Source: Helicoverpa zea
Taxonomy: Eukaryota > Arthropoda > Insecta > Lepidoptera > Noctuidae
Assembly: GCF_022581195.2 (NCBI RefSeq)
Contig: NC_061462.1
Coordinates: 2,914,001 to 2,978,000, forward strand
DNA length: 64,000 bases
Reading direction: 5' to 3'
Below the pieces are notes generated by a model. That model had not been told where the DNA came from. It made no database searches and saw only the letters and a program-made list of their open reading frames with translations. Below, piece by piece: positions 12,301 through 22,669 of this stretch. The stretch's first letter is position 1. Each line of letters starts with the position of its first letter. The translations under genes and the position numbers were made by a program.

Positions 12301-13290
12301 GAAGGAGAGATATTATTATTATAGAGAATCGGGAATATATTAATAAGATTTGACAATATTATATAGAATCACTTTTAAGATCTTGTATCCGCAAAGCTTC
12401 AAACCTTCTCTATATTAATGAGACAAATCTCTTACAGATAAGTCATATGCAATACTCAAGCCCTTTTGAGACACAGTTCTCTTTCCAAAGAGAGAAGATC
12501 CGTTGTATGCAATTGCAAAGCTCTAAGGCCCGATATTCAAAAGATCTTCGATGTTACAACTAAATGAGTTTTCCTAGAACAAAGAAGCTTTAGTATTGGA
12601 ATCGAAAATTGTACATTTAATGACTTTTGTGAAAATAAAACCCAAGTTTATAGGTTATTTCTGTTTTACGAGAAGGTTGTAAAGATTTCAGATGCTGTCA
12701 AATTGAAAGTCGAATGTGAAATTATCTGTAATTTTGTTGAGGAGTAAATAGTAAGTATGATTGCCGAATTTGCGGGTTTGTTATTTATAGCGTAATAAAA
12801 TGAGCCCTTGGGAGTGAGCAATTACTGCTTAAAGTAAGCAAGTGTTTTTAAGCTTTATTTAAAAGGTAATCACGTAATTTTTATTGAAATAACTGGATAA
12901 ATTTAAGCAGTCTTCGAGGCCTTTTAACTAGGGAGATAATGACTAACTAACTGATAACTGGATCAAGTCAAATGGAAGTTTGTCCTGACATACTTCTATC
13001 TAACTTCATTCAGTCACCACTTCACACAGAAGAGGTGATCAAAGTTAAGTGTTTTTTGCGGCTGTTTCATGTACCTGATTCTGACGTTCGAAAAGGAGAA
13101 GTGCTGTTTTTCACCCTACTTTAAATAAACGCTTTTTGATTAGAGTCATTTTGGAGGTTTTCTCGATTATCAACACACTATTTATTGAAAAATAAAACAA
13201 AAGTAAAAGAATCCTCCGATAATCCCCAATTCAGAACCACTTACTTTTTGGACTTCTGTAAAATTGACAACAACAATCCAAATTACTCAC
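9399..13290. other. Intron stretch without recognisable features
   Basis: Part of the 12.3-kb intron between window exons 6 and 7. AT-rich single-copy-looking sequence with short ORFs that lack splice or family support. The same holds for 1039-2698 and 5076-6655. Confidence 0.6.
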
Positions 13291-13442
13291 GTATAATTAA
13301 ACCGGCAGAGATCGGAATCATTCGCCGGCGGGGCGGGCACGGCTGCCCAGTGGACCGCTCGCCCGCCACTGGTGACCGCAGCGAGGAGTCGCTGTCGGCA
13401 GCCGCAGGAAGACCACACGCTTGCACTTGCTATGCCGCCAGC
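13291..13442 (-). CDS. A2M/TEP-like exon 6 in window (MG5 middle)
   Basis: A 152-bp, strongly GC-rich exon: acceptor ttcctctctccaccag, donor TATAC|GTGAGT. It starts in phase 0 and leaves two bases, which the next exon completes as Thr. It encodes AGGIASASVWSSCGCRQRLL, then AAVTSGGRAVHWAAV and DLCRFNY. The layout (G..A...VWSSC, then V.S.GR.V, then F.YT) fits the MG5 pattern in which a central v.s.G.iv turn is followed by the strand leading into the MAP...YYV motif. Of the three frames only this one is free of stops across the exon. Four cysteines (two in SSCGC-R, one in DLC, plus SKC in the preceding exon) could pair. A plus-strand ORF overlaps this exon but has no family match. Confidence 0.85.
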
Positions 13443-13961
13443 CTGGTGGAGAGAGGAACCTTGAACCTTTTGTGGGGTGAAGGGTATTTCGAGATGAATA
13501 ACAGAAAAAGCGATCGTGATTAAAAGAATTGTGGATAAGAACTGAACTTGGACCACTTCAATTATTTCCGAACTGTCTTCTTGCACACTTAAAATGTAGG
13601 TATAGGTACTCGTAACGTATACTATTTGAATAAACTCTGAATATTATTTTGTGTGCAAATGGATTTTTCATTATGAACCTATGTCAATCTAAAATTAATT
13701 TATGGCTCAGTTTAAATACCCATAGGTTTACTTTTATTAGAGCTAAATCACCGGCTGTGTGCTATAGAACAATCTTTTTTTATATAAATAAAAACAAAAG
13801 TCAATCGCAATTCTACAGAAACATGACAAGCACAACTACAAAATAAAAATTCAAAACCCCAGCAAAAACATTAACAACACAACTCCCAGTACTGATCGTA
13901 CATAACGACGGAACTTCAAAACTTTAGAACTAGTTACGTTAGCACAACTATTAATAACTAC

Positions 13962-14090
13962 CTGCAGAGGTGTTGGCAAGTTTTCCACGAGCAGATAGCA
14001 CTTGGAAGTGGAGTTCCATCGGCGTATTCTCTCCCGTGCTAACACGTAGTGGGTCTCTATCTCTTTGCCTTCGACCGCTACTAACTCCGC
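13962..14090 (-). CDS. A2M/TEP-like exon 5 in window (MG5 start)
   Basis: A 129-bp exon, 43 codons, phase 0 at both ends. The acceptor is catatcaattgttgcag and the donor CTGCAG|GTAGTT, weaker than the GTGAGT donors used elsewhere in this gene. It encodes AELVAVEGKEIETHYVLARE and then RIRRWNSTSKCYLLVENLPT-PLQ. The SKCYLLVEN segment matches the first MG5 strand of the superfamily (s.s.YL.l.....L..G). Joined upstream it gives PYVNLQAELVAVE, and downstream PTPLQAGGIASASVW, both reading naturally across the junction. Together with the next exon, 519 bp away, it forms the front of MG5. Confidence 0.85.
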
Positions 14091-15190
14091 CTGCAACAAT
14101 TGATATGGCAATGTTAGGGTTTTATATGCTCGTCATCTCCTTAGGCGCGCATCTAAAAAAAACATATTTAGTGGGTAATATGGTGAATGAATCGTGTAAA
14201 AGATATGGTTAGGAAATAATGTTACCAGTGAGATGACGTTAGAAAAGTATGGAAGAAGAAGACATGCTGCACTGACCCTGTATAAATGTGGTGAGGATAG
14301 AAAGATGTGTGTACTGCTATAAATCGTACGCAATAGTCCAAAAGAAATTGAGGTACCTCTTGGATAAGAGCACTATCATATAACTCTTGGACAAGAGCAC
14401 TCAAAGACTTCAGTGATCTTAGTAAAAGCTGTATTGCTGTGTACACAGTCATATGCCTATTACCCTGTTTGCCACGGGGCGAATTGATTAGTTACATTTT
14501 TCATTTGTTTTTTGACAGTCGCCTCTTTGTACAACATGCAGCTGCGTGCAAGTAAGAGTAACTGTTTACCCAGGCCTTTTGGTAGTAAGATCCTCCTACT
14601 TTTTGTAAATAGCGACTATAATAAATATTGTATTGGTATGCATTTACATAATAAACACTTAGATAGTAATACTCTTAAGTAATGTATTAGTGTGTTTGTT
14701 GCTGTATCTGATTGAGTTGAAACCTTGTTGAGTTGTTGTTAGGAAAAGTTTACAACGTAGGGTAGTACCATTGTCTGATAATAGATGGCGCGTGGCTCGC
14801 TAACACATTTTATTTCAGATATTTAATTTTATTGATCCAATAAACATACTTAAAATATTGAATAATTAAAATACTCTTTCAGTGTAAAGCATATATATTT
14901 GTTTACTCAAAATGGGATGTAAATTCAAAATTAAAAATGCACGTAAAATCATGTTCAGAGAGAGAATGTATCATCATTTATCAATGTAGTGCATACGTTT
15001 TAATTAATGTTCGCAAGGAAACACTGAAATTCATTTCAGCATGAATATATCGTCTGAAAGCAGTTATATTTATTCTGACAAAATATCACTTGAATAGAAA
15101 AGATGAAGCCATATATGTTTTCCTCAAAATATTAGATTATAAAACACGGACACAGTTTTCTATTAAGAAATTGTAACATATAGAAAAAAT

Positions 15191-15473
15191 AAAACGGCCA
15201 AGTGTGAGTCGGACTCACACACGAAGGGTTCCGTACCATTATTTACAAAACGGGCAAAACATCACGTTTGTTGTATGGGAGCCCCCCAAAATATTTATTT
15301 TCTTCTAGTTTTCAGTATTTGTTGTTATAGCGGCAACAGAAATACATCATCTGTGAACATTTCAACTCTCTAACTATTACGGTTCATGGTGACAGACGGA
15401 CGGACGGACGGACAGACGGAGGACGAAAACAATAGGGTCCCGTTTTACCGTTTGGGTACGGAACCCTAAAAAA
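15191..15473 (+). mobile_element. GACG-bearing interspersed repeat, copy B
   Basis: A full-length copy from AAAACGGCCAAGTGTGAGTC to TTTGGGTACGGAACCCTAAA. The inverted pair GGGTTCCGTACC/GGTACGGAACCC is perfect. The microsatellite reads GACGGACGGACGGACAGACG. This kind of microsatellite-carrying repeat is common in Lepidoptera; its class (Helitron-related or MITE) is not settled from sequence alone. Confidence 0.75.
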
Positions 15474-15647
15474 GAATTAAGATCCTGATCATGTAATAGC
15501 TTGATCGTTCTTTTTTATAAAACTACTACCTTGAAGAATGTTGGTCTAACAGATAATATAGGTTTTTGCCAAACTTTTGCTGGTTCAGAAAATTGTGCGA
15601 AACGTGTTCAGTGTTACGCAGAAATAGGTATAAAGCTATCAGCCGGG

Positions 15648-15760
15648 TGCGAGATCGTTCGAAAGAGTTTCCGCGGCTCTGGTGCACAAAGGGCTCAAGA
15701 AGGAACATGGTCGGTTTTGGTAAGTAAAAGTCTGACACTCCCTCACGCTGCACATACAGA
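15648..15760 (+). repeat. Diverged R1-like 3' UTR fragment, copy 2
   Basis: CGTTCGAAAGAGTTTCCGCG...GGGCTCAAGAAGGAACATGG...GTCTGACACTCCCTCACGCT matches 21028-21120 of the R1-like element. It shares CTCAAGAAGGAACATGGT with the copy near 800, so these two form a subfamily. It begins 175 bp after the GACG repeat copy B. Confidence 0.6.
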
Positions 15761-16343
15761 CGGAACTTGTTCTATGATTTCCTACTTAAAGACATCAAAG
15801 GCGAAAGCGCAAGAGGAGAATTATATTTTTTTGACTCATGTTTTAGAGATGAGTATTTATGTACATACTAATTTATTACTATTTTATATATACAGCCGTC
15901 TATTTTCAATAGCAGGTGAATGAATGAGATCGATAACTATGATTTTATCTCAGCACGCTATAACATAACATTGTGCAATATAGGCAGATAAGTAGGTACG
16001 TATAATATTGATCTGGGTATTGTACTATTACAAACAAATGAACTGGCAAGATTATGTTTTATCTTATCTAGACTAATATTATTGTTTGTTTTTATCTGTA
16101 TAGTGGGTAATTCTTCGAATCTGATTGTAGATAAAAATATATACATATGTACCCTACTATTTTTTTAGCTAGCATACTTATGTTATGTGCTCTTAATACA
16201 CAATAGCAGACTTTTTATATTTATGTAACATTGTTTGCCAGTTCAATGAACTTTGGCCCTAACTGTAATATTACCGCTATTATTGTTTAGGCACTTTGAC
16301 TTCATATGACCTTTTCTTTTTATAGTGTAGTATATAGTATGAG

Positions 16344-16402
16344 TATATTTGTTTAACTCCTTTGTAACAAGACTATTGCTACAAAGGAGTCAAACAAATA
16401 TA
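16344..16402. repeat. Small near-perfect hairpin
   Basis: TATATTTGTTTAACTCCTTT... (16344-16365) pairs with ACAAAGGAGTCAAACAAATA... (16381-16402), 21 of 22 pairs, with a 15-nt loop. It could be a decayed MITE or a small hairpin RNA; no further support for either. Confidence 0.6.
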
Positions 16403-17780
16403 GATAACTGCTGTAAAACTATCTTCTAGCTAAACTGGTTGAAAGTCTTCTAACGTCATTATCATTCGATTGTAGCATTTTTTCAGATGGTTAGTTGATA
16501 ATTTTATATATACCTACTTACTGAGTACCTACGTTTTGTAGGATACAATATACTTACGTACTTATTTATCATACAAATATGTACCTACATCAACTAAGTA
16601 TGTAACATCCTTTGTCATACATAGTTCGGGAGCCAAATTGAGGTCACTGGCTGGTCAATCATGTGATGAAGAAATTCCTCATGAAAAACCCAGCGATACC
16701 TGCGCAGTCCTTCTCGGTCAACTTAACTTCATACGTCATACTAACCACAAGATTGGTAAGTCATAGTTTAGATGTAAATACTGAAACCATTTTGCGTGCA
16801 AATAGTATTTGCCGAGCCAGTCTGACAGTACAGATATACAAATTTTATCAGTGTACCTACATTTAATATGAGTGCAGATAAAATGTTATTATTGCGTCGT
16901 GTATGATTGATCACTTGCGAAGCAAATATTATTTCCCATTGTATGTAGTTATGTATCTGTGTTATGTTTTTGAGACCAATGTAAATGGAATCTACTGTAT
17001 TTTTAGTTTTATTTTCCTTTATTTAATACCTCTTGGTCAATCAGGCCTCAATCAACCAATTATTATTCATTATGCACAGTAACTGGCTGAGTCACTAATT
17101 AAAATTCATCTGAAATCAATAAAACAACATTTTATCGGTTAACACATTTTTAATTCGTAAAAGATTACAACTTTTCTTATCTCTATGGTTATTATTTTCT
17201 TCTTACCTGACTTTCTATTATTACCTTTACTCTTTATGTCATATATATGCATTTTATCTCAGCTTGTATTAATTTATGTCACTTTACTCATTATGTTTTC
17301 CATTGCTATCACATAACATTTATTGCTTTATATGCCCTTTTTTGCAGAACATCATATTTCACCATCTTTTGCAATATCAACCTCTATTCATCGTTTTTAT
17401 AACAATTAGTGAGCTAAAACATAAAAATAAACACAAAGATTAAAGCAAATTACAAGAACAGAAATATCCTAAAGACCGTATTCTAAACAATAAAAAAGTT
17501 AATGTTTTGTAAGACAAAAAGTTACCCAAAGTAAAATCAAAACAAAATAATGCTACAGCAAAAAGATTAAAAATTAAAAAGCCATCCATCAAGGAAATTA
17601 TGAAGAATAGCGAATTATCTAAGAGGTCTTTGAAGCCTCGTTTATCATCTAAAATAAACAAGAGAAAAAAGGAAATAAAATGTTACCTACACCAAATATA
17701 GTATCATTATCTTAAGGTAAAAACCCTGGCGTCACTGATTGGTCAAGTGCGTCCCATTGTCTTCACGACCTTCAATTGTT

Positions 17781-18467
17781 TCATTCAGTAATATCAATGT
17801 TGATGTTTTCCACCATTTCGGTTAGATTTTCCTGTGTATTGTCAGTATTATCCTCTGTCTGGGAAGAATTCTCGGCGACTGGTACTTGGTTTTTCTTTTG
17901 CAGCTTCCATTTACCAAAACGGCCTCCATGTCTACGTCCGAATCGGGAACATTTGCAGTTATCAGTGTTGTTGCCTTCTGCTCCCTGATCGGTTGTCTCA
18001 GCAGGAGGTGGAGATGGATTGCGGCCAGTCTCCACCATATTTTGAGAGTCATCAGACTCCTCAGTTAGGTCAACGGTCCACTGCGCCCAGAACTTCCCGT
18101 GTTTACCATGTAGACCGTGACGGCCGCGGTGGCAGTGACCATGCGGCCTACCATGACCGCCGTGACCGTGGTGCCCACGGAGTCCATGGGGCCTGCAATG
18201 GCCATGAGGCCCGTGCCGTCCACCATGCATGCTATGGGGCCCATGCCGTCCACCATGCATGCCATGCTTACCAAAATGTCCAAACTTTCCATGACCATCC
18301 TTTCCAAACCTCCCATGGTGACCATGATGCCCTTGGCCATGCCCATGGTGTTTAAGTGTATCCGATTGCAAATAATCAACGAACATTTTAACTAGCTCTT
18401 GTTTCTCTGTACTTAGAGCAGAAAAATCACACATTTCTGAGCCGGAACGTTTGCACGAAATTCTCAT
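17781..18467 (-). CDS. Histidine/glycine-rich hypothetical protein, intronless
   Basis: A complete 228-codon ORF from ATG to TGA on the minus strand, nested within the 28.2-kb intron of the A2M-like gene. Residues 1-38 (MRISCKRSGSEMCDFSALS, then EKQELVKMFVDYLQSD) look like a short amphipathic helix with no signal peptide. Residues about 39-125 are almost entirely His, Gly and Arg, with repeats such as GHHGHHG and two copies of MHGGRHGPH. Next comes FWAQWTVDLTEESDDS, a Pro/Thr/Asn/Glu-rich acidic stretch, a second basic patch (CKCSRFGRRHGGRFGKWK), and an acidic tail ending ENINIDITE. His-rich tracts often bind zinc or copper, so metal binding is a fair guess only. I do not recognise the family. 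A TATA box lies 74 bp upstream of the ATG. AATAAA occurs on the same strand at 17324-17319, about 450 bp after the stop. Lack of introns could mean a retrocopy. Confidence 0.6.
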   Translation of the reverse strand: MRISCKRSGSEMCDFSALSTEKQELVKMFVDYLQSDTLKHHGHGQGHHGHHGRFGKDGHGKFGHFGKHGMHGGRHGPHSMHGGRHGPHGHCRPHGLRGHHGHGGHGRPHGHCHRGRHGLHGKHGKFWAQWTVDLTEESDDSQNMVETGRNPSPPPAETTDQGAEGNNTDNCKCSRFGRRHGGRFGKWKLQKKNQVPVAENSSQTEDNTDNTQENLTEMVENINIDITE

Positions 18468-18540
18468 TTTGAGGAAAAAACTGTAGGACTATCAAGTAAA
18501 GCCGTCGACTAGTTTATGGCACGTAACAGTCGTTGAAAGG

Positions 18541-18549
18541 CTTTATATA
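18541..18549 (-). promoter_or_regulatory. TATA box for the His-rich gene
   Basis: The minus strand reads GTATATAAAGCC here, a near-perfect TATA box 74 bases upstream of the ATG of the His-rich ORF. This would put transcription start near 18515-18520 and leave a 5' leader of roughly 50 bases. The spacing is typical for a compact insect gene. Confidence 0.5.
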
Positions 18550-19690
18550 CCTTTATTCGACGTGAGTCATTCTGAAGTGTGGACTTATATCGGCGTCGAT
18601 AATAGTCAGACCAGCGTTAAAGGAATTTCAACTCTGTATCTTCGAGAAAGAGTTGCTTGTTGATAAATTGGTCTTTATTTTGTTTATTTGATTACAAACA
18701 GTTGTGAGGTTTCACTATTAATAAAACAGGAATTGTCTGTGTGAGAAGTTAATTTAGTTTATTAGTCCCTGTAGTAAAATTTTGATAACCTAAATCCAGA
18801 CGAGCAAGTACGTAACTTAGCTCATTGAATTTGTATGAGTGAAATTAAGAGTGACTTTTGTCTTCGTACTTATAAGACCATTATCCTGGAATAGAATAAT
18901 CCTTTCAAATATGTACCTACTTATGGCAATTTCGCAATCAATAAAACTAGGATGAATCACTAAAACCGCACTATTGCATAACAATTTCACAACTTATGCA
19001 ACTATAGGTAGGCCCAATATTGTGAAATTTTCTATAATATTGTGCAATCATAAATCATTTGAATTCAAATATCCAGTATTATCCAGTTTCTCTGTAATGT
19101 TTGTGTAAAATATGGGTTCATATGCAATGTTTGCCTCTACTGTGAAATATGATTCTTACAAAAATAGTGTCAAGAGGTGGTTGTTTCTCTTACAGTAGAA
19201 TACAAATGTACTTATTTGGACTGATACTGCTACTTTTATTTTTGTGAGCGTGGTCCAAAACTATGTTTAATTTTTGAGTTGTGTTGTTATTGAAATAAAT
19301 TCTACAATTTGATGAGTTGAATTCCTTCTATATTAAAAAGTTGCCGAATAAATACATACAAGAGAAACAATATTCGGTATATACATTATATAAAATAACA
19401 GGCACATCTTTTTTATATTATTACAGTTTTGTCCTTACTAAAAGTCCAACACTTCGGAAAAAAGTGCATGAGTTCTCAACCTAAAAACCCTGATGAAAAA
19501 AATATTGACCTGTTTTACGTATTTACCTAAAATAATAACATGTATTTATATTTTATTCTAGCAATAAAATAGAATCACATTCATTTGCATTGATTATAAA
19601 ATGAAACTGTTAGTTTCTCAAACTTACACTAGATGGCAGTATTATACAAAGGCAAAGGCGTTTTGCATATAAAGAAAACTAAGGTGATCT

Positions 19691-20095
19691 TCACACTGCC
19701 CCGCATCACGCTGCATCTTGCGTGTCGACGCACCTACGCGCGTTCCTGCGGGAGTGCAGATCTGCATCATCGTGCGGGTTTTTCACGCACTCACGCGCGT
19801 AGGTGCGTTTTGTAAATTCACGCACAGCGAGTTCCATTTTCAAATATACACGTCACGCCCATTCAAAATCACGCGCGGCATTGCGGGATTCAGTGTGCCA
19901 TACCTTGCGTCTCGCCCCGCACCTACGCGCGGGGGTGCGTGTTTCTCCGCATGTATGTGCGTGATCCGCATGAACGCGCGTGGATGCATTTTCAGTGTGT
20001 TGGACTATGCGTGTTTTCCATACAAACGGAGATATTTCCATACAACGGAAAAAAACGCATCCACGCACTACGCTGCATCATGCGGGGCAGTGTGA
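19691..20095 (+). mobile_element. GC-rich MITE with TCACACTGCCCCGCAT termini
   Basis: TCACACTGCCCCGCAT at 19691-19706 is mirrored by ATGCGGGGCAGTGTGA at 20080-20095, and similarity continues inward (ACGCTGCAT / ACGCTGCATCATG). The interior is rich in ACGCGCG motifs. No coding function and no clear target-site duplication. About 405 bp. Confidence 0.75.
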
Positions 20096-20442
20096 TAATC
20101 GCTTAAACACAAAAGTAGTGATAATACAACAATTTACTACACAACGTGTGAAATAAGTAGCTTTTTATACAAAAATATATATAAAAATATACGTACCGTC
20201 CGTTTATTGGTATTGAGAACCCTTTTTAGATCCAAATGTCGTAAATATTAAGCCCCTTGAGTCGCGTGGTCGACGCCGATACAGAACTTTATTGGCCTTT
20301 ATTTTTATATAATATATAATATTGAATTTCACTTCTAGGCAAAATTGAGATATATTTGTATGTGGTGTTTAGTACATAAGAGGTTCGTGTTATGTTGTTT
20401 GAATTTTATTAGGACGAAAATCGGATTGAGGTCTCAAAAGAT

Positions 20443-21187
20443 TTGAGGAGTGGCTCGGGAGGAGTCACGGCGCCCTCACGTACCGCATGACGCAGGTCCT
20501 CACCGGACACGGTTGTTTCGGGAGGTACCTGCACCGAATCGGTCGTGAGGAGGCGCCCGGGTGTCACCATTGTGCGGACAGCCCCGAGGACACGGTGGAC
20601 CACACAGTCCAGCTGTGCCCCGCATGGGAGGGGCACCGCCGGGTCCTCGTCGAGGCTTTGGGCGGCGGCGACCTCTCGCGTCCGGCCCTGGTTCAGGCCA
20701 TGGTCCGGGGCGAGAGGGAATGGGATGCCGTCGCCTCCTTCTGCGAAGCGGTCATGCTCGAGAAGGAGGAGGCGGAACGCCAGAGAGTTCGCACTTCTCA
20801 TCCCGGCCGCCGCGCTGGACCAGGTAGACACCATGGGCGCCGGGTGTCGCGAGATGACTCCCGGCCACCGTAGGCGTGGGCGGTGGTCTGTGGGCGGTGA
20901 GTTCGGATGGCTCATCGTCCTTCTGTCTACTTAGACGACGGCGCGCGTTGTTCCACGCGCTCCTCAAAGAGATGTCAGCAACTCCAGCGGGGCCCAGCAG
21001 GGCCAAGGCCTGCCGGGGCTGCGGGTTGTTCGAAAGAGATACCGCGGCCCTGGTACATAAAAGGCCTATGACGGAACACGACGGTTTTTAGTCAGTAAGC
21101 GTCTGACACTCCCTCACCGCTGCTAACCCACAGCGGGAGGGGTCATTTGATGATTTTTGACGTCGGAAAAAAAAAAAGAAAAAAAAG
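20443..21187 (+). mobile_element. 5'-truncated R1-like non-LTR retrotransposon with 13-bp TSD
   Basis: The body starts inside the 3' part of ORF2 and ends in an A-rich tail (21168-21186). It is flanked by the direct repeat GGTCTCAAAAGAT at 20430-20442 and 21188-21200, a clear target-site duplication. GC is far above the flanks. The 3' UTR contains GTCTGACACTCCCTCACCGC, and diverged copies of the same UTR occur near 770-880 and 15650-15760. Confidence 0.88.
20448..20876 (+). CDS. C-terminal end of R1-clade ORF2 (CCHC zinc knuckle)
   Basis: The frame is open from the truncation point. It reads EWLGRSHGALTYRMTQ, then LTGHGCFGRYLHRIGRE and APGCHHCADSPEDTVDHTVQ-LCPAW. The C-x2-C-x9-H-x4-C spacing and the following RR.LV.A.GGGDLSRPALV and FCEAVMLEKEEAER are typical of the C terminus of R1/TRAS/SART-like ORF2 proteins in moths. 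The frame stops at 20871-20873. Everything upstream, including the endonuclease and RT, is missing, so the fragment is non-functional. The remaining frame is uninterrupted, which together with the perfect TSD points to a young insertion. Confidence 0.82.
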
Positions 21188-21860
21188 GGTCTCAAAAGAT
21201 ATTTTCGTTGTTCATAAGTATGTTTTTTATTATAGATTTTACTATTTTTGAATCCATTATTGTATCCTGTATACATAGATATGCATTACAAGCAGATTAG
21301 ACCAACGTCTTTCACACTCACAAACACGTATGCCAGCGCGGTGAGTATGGGTAAATTCCACTAGCTTGGGGGAGGTCTTAGTCCAACAGTAGACATTTTA
21401 GGCTATGTCGACGAAGCAGTTTAGATCACACACATCTTTAAAAGTTTTGAGAGAAAACCAATGGATTTTCATGCCATACATTAAACTAACTATAAAAATC
21501 AGCATTGTGATAGACATACATAAATTCTAACTCAAACTTTTCATGAGACCCGTAAAATGAGCAGCTATTCATATCTCAAAGTTTTATATAACTTTGTCAA
21601 AAAGGAAAAAGTCACATAATGTCTCCCGTAATAATTTCCATGACACTGAGTATAATTATTATTGAATAGAAAAAAGGCTTTCACGTCCCTTGACTTTAAC
21701 GCTTTGGGACGCAAGTTATATGCTTTAGCGGTAATAGGCTTACTTATAGATTTTTTATGATCAACTTTAGAAGTAAGATGAATACACAGTTCTGTTTATA
21801 AGTGAGATTTTAATTTTAATTAAATGTAGATCAAAATTATTTTGGTGTTTATGGAAAATG

Positions 21861-22669
21861 AAAAAAACTTTTTTACAAAAAAATTAAACCGACTTCCCAA
21901 AACACTAAAAAGCAAAAAAAAACTATTTTTAGGTGCATCGGCCTAGAAGTCGGTGTCTAATGGATGTTACTAAGTTAATTTTGCCACCGACTTCTAGGCC
22001 GATGCACCTAAAAATAGTTTTTTTTTGCTTTTTAGTGTTTTGGGAAGTCGGTTTAATTTTTTTGTAAAAAAGTTTTTTATTTAAAGCTTTTCAGTGATAC
22101 GAATAGTTGTCACTATCCATACAAGTGAGAAGTTCTCATCAATACAAAGAATATAAGTCCAAATACGAGGTATTTTACATATTCAGTTGTCGAGTTCCCT
22201 CGACTTACTTTCTCTGGTCTCCATCATCAGGTCAGCTCCAAACCTTCACTGTTGCAAAGGTCTTGTCAATACAAATAATTTAAGCCCAAACACGAGGTAG
22301 TTTACATATTCAGTTGTCGAGTTCCCTCGACCTCCTCTGGTCTCCATCATCAGGTCAGCTCCAAACCTTCACTGTTGAATAGTGCTATCAGGCATACACC
22401 TGACTGTCAAGTTTTTACCCTATTATGCCTACAACTTTCGAAAGTTGCCCTCGATTTCTCAGGGTTCCCATCATCAGATCCTGACCTGATGTCTATGGGA
22501 CCACCTCGGGAGTATATCCTATCAAACAAAAAAAGAATCATCAAAATCGATTAATAACTGGCGGAGTAATCGCGTAACAAACATACAAAAAAAAAAAAAA
22601 AAAAAAAAAAAATACGGTCGAATTGAGAACCTCCTTTTTTGAAGTCGGTTAAGAAGTCGGTTAAAAAGT
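21861..22669 (+). mobile_element. Foldback element copy 2 with 94-bp perfect inverted arms
   Basis: The arms 21862-21955 and 21985-22078 are exact reverse complements, separated by 29 nt (TCTAATGGATG...TTTTGC). The outer part of the arm (TTAAACCGACTTCCC) and the far end (GAAGTCGGTTAAAAAG) suggest related inverted termini for the whole element. The body has the same internal direct duplication as copy 1, plus an A-run at 22588-22610. It is non-coding and non-autonomous; the mobilising family is unknown. Confidence 0.82.

Noticed and set aside
13185..13523. Plus-strand 112-codon ORF rich in Arg/Gly/Ala
   Set aside because: It is the opposite strand of the GC-rich exon 13442-13291, whose splice sites and phase fit the A2M-like gene on the minus strand.
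17834..18395. Several plus- and minus-strand ORFs overlapping the His-rich gene
   Set aside because: They are shadow frames created by the repetitive CAT/GGC codons of the His-rich ORF.
20409..20934. Other long ORFs on both strands over the R1-like fragment
   Set aside because: High GC leaves few stops; only the frame with the CCHC zinc knuckle matches a family.
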